Part shown: one piece after another, positions 56,788 to 64,000 of the stretch
Position numbering within the stretch: position 1 is the first letter of the stretch
Layout of the letters: each line of letters starts with the position of its first letter
Assembly: GCA_001548435.1 (NCBI GenBank)
Contig: AP017308.1
Coordinates: 753,030-817,029 of the forward strand
Direction of reading: 5' to 3'
Origin: Leptolyngbya sp. NIES-3755
GTDB lineage: Bacteria; Cyanobacteriota; Cyanobacteriia; Leptolyngbyales; Leptolyngbyaceae
Length of the DNA: 64,000 nucleotides
Notes under the pieces: generated by a model
Database searches by the model: none
Seen by the model: only the letters and a program-made list of their open reading frames with translations
What the model was told of the DNA's origin: nothing
Made by a program: the position numbers and the translations under genes

Positions 56788-57887
56788 ATGACTCCTGAAG
56801 ACCAACAAGCGCTGAATGCCCATGTTCAAGCGATTGCAAAAATCTTGTACAACGATGCTGACAAAAGCCAGATAACGAATTTGGCAGAAATCGAAGCGAT
56901 GGTGCGAACTCAAGTGCAACAGCACGTCACACCAGGATTAGGGAGTTTTTTATCACAGCAGTTACCGCCACAACTGAAGGCTACCCGCGACGGTTGAAAA
57001 GTATCTTAGGAGAACTGCAATTGACGAGTGAACAAGCGACACGATTAGGGGTATCTGCGAGAAGCCAAATGAGTCCTTACTTGGAAGCGTGCTGTTTGAG
57101 AGCGAGTGCAACGGTTTCCTATGCCCGCGCAGAACGAGACATCGCGGTGTATACAGGAATGCGCGTCAGCGCCAAAACGCAACAACGATTAGTCCAGCGA
57201 CAACCGTGGGAAGAACTTGAACCCGAAGCGCCAGAGCCGATTCTGGAAATCAGTATTGATGGCGGCAATGTGAAGTTAACCAGTGGCACTCAAGACGAAC
57301 CGGACTGGCGACAGTACAAAGCCGTTCGCATCAATGGCAAGGGAGAAAGTCGAGCTTGGTTTCAGGACAATGAGGCATTGGTCGCAACAGTGAGCGCGCG
57401 TCCGATGGCAGAGGTCGTTGTCTGTCTGGGCGATGGACACGACGGCATCTGGAACTTGCATCAGCAGATCGTCGCGTTGAGCGAGCAACGGATTGAGATT
57501 CTCGATTGGTATCATCTCAAGGAGAACTTGTTCAAGTTATCGAGCGACGAAATCGACCGAGAACAGATAGAAGCTCAGTTATGGAAAGGAGATGTGAGCG
57601 CTGCTCTAGCCCAATTAGCGGCGTGTCCCTCCGATGAGGCAGAGCGGTTTTGCAACTATCTGCTGAAGCATCAACATCGGATTGTGAACTACGACTACTA
57701 CGCGGCTGAGGAGCTATGTTCGATTGGGTCAGGAGCCGTGGAATCGTTGGTCAAACAAATTGATCAACGGTTGCAGATTGTTGGAGGTCGGTGGAAAGCG
57801 GAGCATATTCCGAAAGTGCTGGCACAACGCTGTGCTTATCTCAATGAGCAACTGAATCCCACGACATCTATTCTCTCAAGAAGGTGA
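56788..57887 (+). CDS. ISKra4-family transposase made by -1 frameshifting
   Basis: Frame 1 (56788-56997) encodes a 69-residue helical N-terminus beginning MTPEDQQALNAHVQAIAKIL and stops at TGA. Frame 2, open across the overlap, carries the DDE core: ISIDGGNVKL (first Asp), LGDGHDGIWNLHQQI (second Asp), DWYHLKENLFKL and GSGAVESLVKQIDQR (likely catalytic Glu). A T-TTT-TTA slippery heptamer in the overlap would join them as ...GLGSFFITAVTATEGYPRR... into one protein of about 365 residues. Frame 2 alone lacks a good start (TTG 56994). Confidence 0.82.
56946..56952 (+). promoter_or_regulatory. -1 slippery heptamer T_TTT_TTA
   Basis: In frame 1 the codons are AGT TTT TTA, so both tRNAs can re-pair after slipping one base back. 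The -1 frame is open from before this site to 57887, and the frame-1 stop lies 45 bases downstream. Confidence 0.65.
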
Positions 57888-57896
57888 CACGCTCCC

Positions 57897-57905
57897 GTCT
57901 CCAGA
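57897..57905 (+). repeat. right 9-bp target-site duplication
   Basis: GTCTCCAGA, identical to 56711-56719. Confidence 0.88.
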
Positions 57906-60889
57906 AATCTGCGGCGTGATTGTTAAATCCGTTTGAAGTTGAATTTTCTTTGCCTCTGCCATTGGGCGAAGATTGTCTAACACCACTTCGATCACGTTGC
58001 TTAAATCCACAGGGGCTAGATTAATCTGCAATGTCCCTTTGACCATCCGGGAAATGTCGAGCAAATCTTCGATCAGTTGCACCTGAGTCTGAGTATTGCG
58101 ATAAATCGCATCAAGGGCTTTCGTCAGCGTAGCTTCGTCAAATTTGCGCGTTCTCAAGAGTTTTGCCCAGCCTTGAATGGCATTCAGGGGCGATCGCAGT
58201 TCATGGGCGACCACTGCCACAAATTCATCTTTGCTACGATTTGCGGCTTCCGCTTCTTCAAGCAATCGGTAGCTTTGCTCCACGTAGTGTTCGCGCTCGG
58301 CTTCGATGCGGATACGATCGCTAATATCCGTCGAAATTCCGCAGATTGCATACGGCTCACCTGCTTGATTTAGTAACGGAAACTTGACTGCAACGTAAGT
58401 GTGAATGCCATCATCAAGCGGTACGATTTCCTCCAAAGTCACAGCTTTTCCTGAAGCAAGTACTTGTCGATCGTTCTCACGCAGCGCCTCAGCAATCTCT
58501 TGTGGAAACAAATCATAGTCCGTTTTGCCACAAATCCAGTCGTTCGTGATGTTGAAGAGTCGTTCACACTCGCGGTTCATCAGTAAGTAATGCCCCTGCA
58601 CATCTTTCATAAAAATCGCAGCATTGGAGTTGTCAATAATGGCTTGCAGGCGCTGTTCACTTTCCCGCTGGGCGGTTTCGGCGCGAATGCGTTCAATCTG
58701 GCTCCAAACCCGCTCCTTCAGTTCGCGCATCAAGTCTAGCTCGTCTCTCTGCCAGTTGTAGGGCGTGGCGTGAAACACAGCGATCGAAAATTCCCATTGT
58801 CCATCGCGAATCAGCGGTGCGTTCAGTTCAGCACCGATGCCGAGTGAGGTGTATTTCACAGAATCAACGATGCGCGGATCAGTAGTGACATCTCGAAAGA
58901 CGATCATTTCGCCGTTTCTAATCGCTTGCCGTAACTCGTCAGTAATAAAGTCCCGAATCTGATACACCCCAACTAAGCTGGGCACACCAGGAAGTTGCCA
59001 GGAGTGATTCACGTAGGCTTCATTCGCGGCTTCGTTGATCTCGACTAAGGAAAATCGCGACGTATTGAGGTAGCGGTTGAGGTGTTCACCGATCGCTTGC
59101 ACCATTCCTGCGATCGAGGTTGTGTTAGTCAATGCTTGGCTAACCGTTGCCAGGAATTCACTTCTCATCTGGGCTTGCTTGCGTTCGGTGATCTCCTGCA
59201 CCATCACATTCACACCCACGATGCGCTGGTGCAGATCCGGTTGTGGGTAGTAAGAGACTAGCCAGTGACGCAGAACTCCCGGTTGAGCGCGATTTGTGCC
59301 TTCGACTTCCAGATTCAGAATCGGTTCCCCCGTTTCGATCACTTGTCGGTAGAGCGGTTCTAGCTGGTCTGCCATCTCTGGCACAATTTCCCGTAGCGTC
59401 CGCCCCAAATGCTCAGAGACAGGCAAGCCATTAATCTCGGCTAATCGCTCATTGATGCGAACAAATCTCAAATCCGTATCGACGAAGCACAAGCCGATCG
59501 GAGCCGTTGTGTAGATGCTTTCAATTTCATTGAATTGCTGTTGAAGCGTTGCCTCGGTGCGTTTACGTTCCGCTTCGAGGCGCTTCGCATCGCTAATATC
59601 CCGAAAATAAATGCCCAGTCCCGCCTCAGAAGGATAAGCATGAATTTCAAACCAATCGCCGCTCGGTTCATACAGCACTTCAAAATGTACGGCAACTTGT
59701 TCTGCCATTGCCCGTCGATATTCCCGTTCAATAATAGTTCCAACCGTCCAGGGGAATACCTCCCAGTGCGATTTGCCGAGATATTCTTCAGGTTCTAAAC
59801 GGCTCAAGTGGGAAATGACTTGGGTTGAAGCTGAATTGGCGTAGACAATGTGCCACTCGCGATCGAGAGTAGTATACGCATCGGTCATGCTTTCCCAAAT
59901 CGTCGTCATCTGCCGGTTCGCGGCTTGCAGTGCCAATTCTGCTTGTTTCCGCGCCGTCACATCGCGCCAGGAAATCACCATACCATCGCCTAACTTATTG
60001 GCACACATATCATAGGCACGAGTGAGATGCTGAGTTCCGAAGGTATCAGCGTAAATTAAGTTCTCCTTGATCAGCGGTTCTCCGGTCTCGACCACACGGC
60101 AATAGTCGGCAAATAGTCCCGTTTCATGATGCGCCGGAAACACCTCGCAGAGCGTTTTGCTCATGTCCGCCTCGGTCATCTCATTGCTCTTGAGGGCAGC
60201 GGCATTAAGATAATCAAACCGAAAATCGATAATCTGCCCAGATTCATCTCGAATCGCGGAAAAAATGCCAAAGCAATCGAGCATATTCTCGATCGACACC
60301 CGAAAGCGGTCGTCACTCTCCCTCAATTGCAGCCGTAATCGAGTATTCTCGATCGCGCTTCTCACTGCCGTTTGCAAACTTTCCGGGGTGAGTTGCTGCT
60401 TGATTAAATAATCCTCTGCTCCTAACTTAATTGCTTGAATCGCCTTTGAGAGCGCCCCGGAAGGAACAGTTCCATCGCCCTCTGCAATCATCACAACAGG
60501 TGGACGCAATTTACCCTTTGCCGACAGCGCCTCTAAAAATTCCAGTCCGTTCGCGTCGGGTAAATCGCTACCCAGCAGAATCGCATCGATCGCCTGAGTT
60601 CCACACAATGCCAGTCCTGCCGCTGCGGATTCTGCTTCCAAGACGCGATAGGTGCAGATTGCATCCGCCATCAAGTAGCTGCGATACTGTTCGCGATCGC
60701 AGCGCACATCTTCGACCAGTAACAAGGTGTGAACAGGACGACTCATAGGATATTCAAGCAAGACGACGAAACCCCTCAAAACTGAGAGTACTACTTATGG
60801 ATGAAGCCTAGATAATTCTTAAGACATAAAAATTAAATGATAGATTTCGTTAATTATTAAAGTATTGCGGCATCTAGGCTTGGATTGCC

Positions 60890-60994
60890 TCAAACGGCTG
60901 ACTCATCTCCTAGAATTTCAGCGATCGTGGTTGCCAGTGAATCTGTATCGATCGGTTTTAGTAAAAATGCTTTTTCGCCTGCTTGCATCGCCAC
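60890..60994 (-). pseudogene. C-terminal remnant of a response-regulator receiver domain
   Basis: Read leftward, the frame gives VAMQAGEKAFLLKP followed by a helix ending ILGDESAV and TGA. This is the last strand and helix of a receiver domain, including the conserved Lys-Pro. The upstream part with the phospho-acceptor Asp is absent, and an in-frame stop lies just before. About 34 residues remain, perhaps the tail of another lost hybrid kinase. Confidence 0.65.
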
Positions 60995-61165
60995 CGTAAT
61001 GTGGAACCGTCGCCTGAGGTTCTAACTCATTTTCATTCAGTCTATGGAGAGATAGGCTGGCTCCATCTAATGGAGTATTATAGCGAGAATTATATGCTTT
61101 TATATCTCTTTGAATAATAGTTATCCTTAGCGTCCTGTCTTTCTTGCTACGGAATTGCTTTGTTT

Positions 61166-63547
61166 ATGTCGAATGAGTCATCCAGCAACTTCATCAATGC
61201 AGTATCTCAGTTTGCGTCAACTCCGCAGGCTGGGATAGTGTTGCAGAATTCGGACGGTGTAATTCAGATGTGCAATGCTGAAGCTGGACGCATTTTAGGA
61301 CTCACAAGCGATCAGCTAATGGGCAGCACCTCGTTTGATCCCCCTTGACAGACGATTCATCCTGACGGTTCTCCTTTTCTTGGAGCAACGCATCCCGCAA
61401 TGGTCGCACTCGCAACTGGAGAGCCTTGCTGTGATGTCGTAATGGGTTTATACAAGCCGAGCGGTGAGCTAATTTGGTTGAAGATCAGTTCTCAACCGCT
61501 CTTTGCTTCAGACACAAAACCTCCGATCGCTGTTCTAACGACCTTTTCAGAATGCCAACCAGAATCAACCCATCCGCGGTCGCAGGGAGATTCCACGGTC
61601 AGCATTCAACAACAAATGGCTGAACTTGCAGCGATCTACGATCATGCTCCGGTTGGACTGTGCTTACTGGATGCCGATCGCCGATTTGTGCGAGTGAACG
61701 ATCTCTTAGCTGAAATCAATGGTATTCCTGCCGCTGACCACATTGGACGGACGGTACAAGAATTGCTTCCAGACCTGGCAGCGAATCAAGAACAAATCTT
61801 TCAGCAAGTGCTAGAAACTGGGCAACCGATTTTGAACATCGAAGTTCAGGGTACGACTCCATCTCAGCCAGACGTAGAGCGCGATTGGCTTGTGAGCTAC
61901 TATCCATTCCAAAATCTCGATCGCCAGGTTTGCGGCATTAGTATCATTGTCCAAGAAATCACAGAACTCAAGCGGCTCTCACAAACGTCCCAGGCGAATG
62001 AACTAATCTACCGCCATCTTGCGGATACTATGCCACAAATTCTCTGGACAGCAAATCCAGATGGCGGGGTCGATTACTACAATCAGCGGTGGTACGACTA
62101 CACAGGGATGACTTACGAGCAAACGCAGGGATGGGGCTGGAAACCTGTCTTGCATCCCGACGATCTGCAACGGTGTATCGATATTTGGAGCGAAGCAGTA
62201 CAAACTGGTGGGTTCTATCAAATTGAGTATCGCTTTCGTCGGGCTTCAGATGGTCAATATCGCTGGCATTTAGGACGCGCCTTTCCACTGCGGGATGAAG
62301 CTGGAACTATCATTAAATGGTTTGGTTCTTCAACCGATATTCATGACCAAAAGCAAGCGATCGAAGAACGCGACCAAGCCCTAGAGCGAGAACGCGCCGC
62401 CCGCACTGAACTTGAAAAAGCCAGTCGGATCAAGGATGAATTTCTTGCCGTTGTCTCTCACGAATTGCGCTCTCCCCTCAATCCGATTCTGGGCTGGTCT
62501 CGGTTGCTCAGAAGTAAACCTTTCGATGATGTGAGCCGCGATCGCGCCCTCGAAACAATCGAACGCAATGCTAAACTCCAATCGCAACTGATTGATGACT
62601 TGCTCGATGTTTCGCGAATTCTGCGCGGCAAATTGAGCGTTGCGATCGCGCCCGTGAATCTAGTCAGTGTGATAGAAGCTGCGATCGAAACAATAATAAT
62701 TGCTGCCGAAACTAAATCAATTCAGATTCACAAACACTTTGAGCCGCAAGTTGGCAGAGTTGGGGGAGACTTCAACCGCCTTCAGCAGGTGATCTGGAAC
62801 CTGCTCACCAATGCCATCAAATTCACACCCGAAGGTGGGCAAGTCGAAATTTATCTCACTCAAACTGAGCAGTCTGCTCAAATCCAAATCCGAGATACGG
62901 GCAAAGGCATTCGTGCTGATGCACTCCCTTACATTTTTGAACGATTTCGCCAAGCGGACAATGGCACGACCCGACAATTTGGCGGACTGGGACTCGGACT
63001 TGCAATTGTTCAGAACATTGTTGAAATTCACAAAGGCACAATCAAAGCCGATAGTGCTGGAGAGAATCAAGGTGCAACCTTCACAGTCGAGATTCCCTTA
63101 TTTGCTCAACCCATTACAGAAGTAGCCTACGCACCTCCAGTAGAGGACATCCAAGACAGTGAACGACCCCTTTCCGGGCTAAAGCTATTAGTCGTCGATG
63201 ATGAAGCAGACGCACGAGAGTTAAACCAGTTCTTACTAGAGCAATATGGTGCAACGGTCAAAGTCGCAGCCTCAGCAACAGAGGCTCTACCGCTCGTGAC
63301 TCACCTACTGCCCGATCTGATTGTGAGTGATTTGGGAATGCCGTTAGTAGATGGCTATGAGTTTATTCAACGAGTGCGCCAACTTCCTGCTAACCAAGGG
63401 GGAGAAATTCCTGCGATCGCGCTCACAGCGTATGTCCGCGAAGAAGATCGAATCGCGGCGATCGCGGCGGGATTTCAGGCACATCTAACAAAACCACTTG
63501 AACCTACAGAATTATTAAAAACAATTCTGCGATTAAGCAGAGGCTGA
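61166..63547 (+). pseudogene. PAS hybrid histidine kinase interrupted by one in-frame TGA
   Basis: From ATG 61166 the first PAS domain reads GIVLQNSDGVIQMCNAEAGR and GSTSFDPP. Then TGA (61346-61348, codon 61) follows, and the same frame continues QTIHPDGSPFLGATHPAMV as normal PAS sequence. Related PAS domains carry Trp at this position, so TGG to TGA is the simplest explanation. The remainder has two more PAS domains, HisKA with His432 (VSHELRSP), HATPase and a receiver (SDLGMPLVDGYEF). An internal ATG at 61400 could start a shorter but otherwise complete 715-residue kinase lacking only the first half-PAS. Confidence 0.8.
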
Positions 63548-63857
63548 TTACAAACTGAAGTGAGCAAAAAACTAGGAAAAAAGCTGTATCTACAGCAAAT
63601 GGATAGGCTTAGAAATTTCAAAAGCTCGGATGTATATCTCAAGTTATTACTGAGGTAGCACACTGCCACACGCTAAATCTCATGGCACTAAAACTTCGCT
63701 CCAGCTTAACCGTAAATATGCTTATACAGCTTGTAATAAGCTATCAGTGAGGTTACGGGTTTTGAGCGTTAACGACCGCAGGAATACGGGAATACTTGAT
63801 TGGCTTCATTTTCTTGAATAGAAGTCGTTCAGCTAGTGTGTTTCTCAAGTAGCCCCT
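63548..63857. other. 310-bp intergenic region
   Basis: A+T-rich spacer between the TGA-interrupted kinase and the partial gene at the window end. I see no clear terminator, repeat or RNA. It probably contains the promoter of the next gene. Confidence 0.45.
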
Positions 63858-64000
63858 ATGCCCCGTATTTTTGACAACATTGAACAACCACTGCTTCAGG
63901 AGCTTCGTGCTGTCCTAGAATCGGCAAATCGAGCAGATTTTTGTGTTGGCTATCTCAGGCTGACTGGATGGCAGCAGATTGATGATTTGATTGAGCGGTT
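63858..64000 (+). CDS. N-terminus of a PLD-domain / helicase-type protein (partial)
   Basis: The first 47 residues (MPRIFDNIEQPLLQELRAVL, then ESANRADFCVGYLRLTGWQQ) match the start of large proteins in which a phospholipase-D-like nuclease domain precedes a helicase. The RADFCVGYL strand and the following GW are typical of that N-terminal half-domain. The HxK motif and any helicase part lie beyond the window. Such proteins are frequent in defence islands. Confidence 0.5.
   Translation, partial: MPRIFDNIEQPLLQELRAVLESANRADFCVGYLRLTGWQQIDDLIER

Larger units (their letters stand above)
56720..57896 (+). mobile_element. ISKra4-type insertion sequence, 1177 bp
   Basis: Perfect 18-bp terminal inverted repeats (GGGAGCGTGTCACCTTCT and its complement at 57879-57896) enclose two overlapping transposase frames in the -1 relation. 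Flanking 9-bp duplications are identical. The transposase resembles the ISKra4 group. Orientation is opposite to the kinase gene it interrupts. Confidence 0.88.
55955..60746 (-). pseudogene. hybrid histidine kinase (REC-PAS-GAF-PAS-HisKA-HATPase-REC) split by an ISKra4-type element
   Basis: Removing the element and one 9-bp target copy (56720-57905) restores a single 1201-codon frame. The sequence across the scar reads TITPQISGDFYRLQQIIVNLL, a normal HATPase start. The product had an N-terminal receiver (LLLVEDVRCDREQY), several PAS domains, a GAF domain (about 590-740), HisKA with His848 (VAHELRSP), HATPase and a second receiver (SDLAMPGGDGYEL). As it stands, the 5' part ends in eight IS-derived or scar residues before the ATPase domain. 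The 3' part lacks phospho-acceptor His. The start at 60746 is preferred to 60779. Apart from the insertion no lesion is visible, so the event looks recent. Confidence 0.88.

Noticed and set aside
1-64000. CRISPR array, rRNA operon, retron reverse transcriptase, prophage structural genes
   Set aside because: I looked for regularly spaced repeats, conserved rRNA segments, YADD-type reverse transcriptase motifs and phage capsid or tail genes and saw none.

Overview
The window is cyanobacterial. The palindrome GCGATCGC (HIP1) and its CGATCG core recur in genes and spacers throughout. The gene content also fits: DevBCA/MacAB-like exporter, precorrin-pathway enzymes, PAS/GAF hybrid kinases, and a LysM-M23 envelope protein. 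A filamentous, Leptolyngbya-like organism is plausible, but the genus is a guess.

Layout. 1-3.7 kb: a membrane-anchored DRGH nuclease, a DUF790 (Bax1-like) nuclease and fumarase C. 3.7-13.1 kb: a defence island. A type I restriction-modification locus (hsdM, hsdS ... hsdR) is split by a nested Septu-like pair (PtuA ATPase, PtuB HNH nuclease), a 47-residue ORF and an opposing VapBC-type toxin-antitoxin pair. 13.1-16.5 kb: a tripartite ABC exporter on the minus strand. 17.5-31.8 kb: one co-directional exopolysaccharide cluster with an initiating phosphoglycosyl transferase, Wzc-like copolymerase, Wza-like export protein, flippase, polymerase/ligase, five glycosyltransferases and a Tat-exported GH10 glycosidase. 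31.9-41 kb: housekeeping genes (bioA, cobK, cobL, dacB, nadA, trmL), interrupted at tRNA-Lys(CTT) by a 1.65-kb segment with the marks of a miniature integrative element. 41.8-43.7 kb: a LysM/M23 envelope protein.

From tRNA-Met(CAT) at 43.75 kb onward the sequence is an eroded island. A tyrosine integrase with two frameshifts runs into an IS4-type element, whose other end abuts the 3'-truncated remains of a DUF3883 helicase-type protein. A barstar-like gene and an Xre-type regulator with a dyad-rich upstream region follow. 48.7-63.5 kb holds four large PAS/GAF hybrid histidine kinase genes. One is cut by an ISKra4-type element with a clean 9-bp target duplication. Another carries one in-frame TGA. 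A response-regulator tail survives as a fragment between them. The window ends inside what looks like the N-terminus of a PLD-domain helicase-type protein.

The strongest leads are the Septu pair nested in the type I locus; the tRNA-Lys element, with core direct repeats and matching tandem arm-like repeats at both ends but no integrase; the IS4 junction joining two unrelated broken genes; and the two kinase inactivations, each readable to the base. No CRISPR array, rRNA operon or replication origin was seen.
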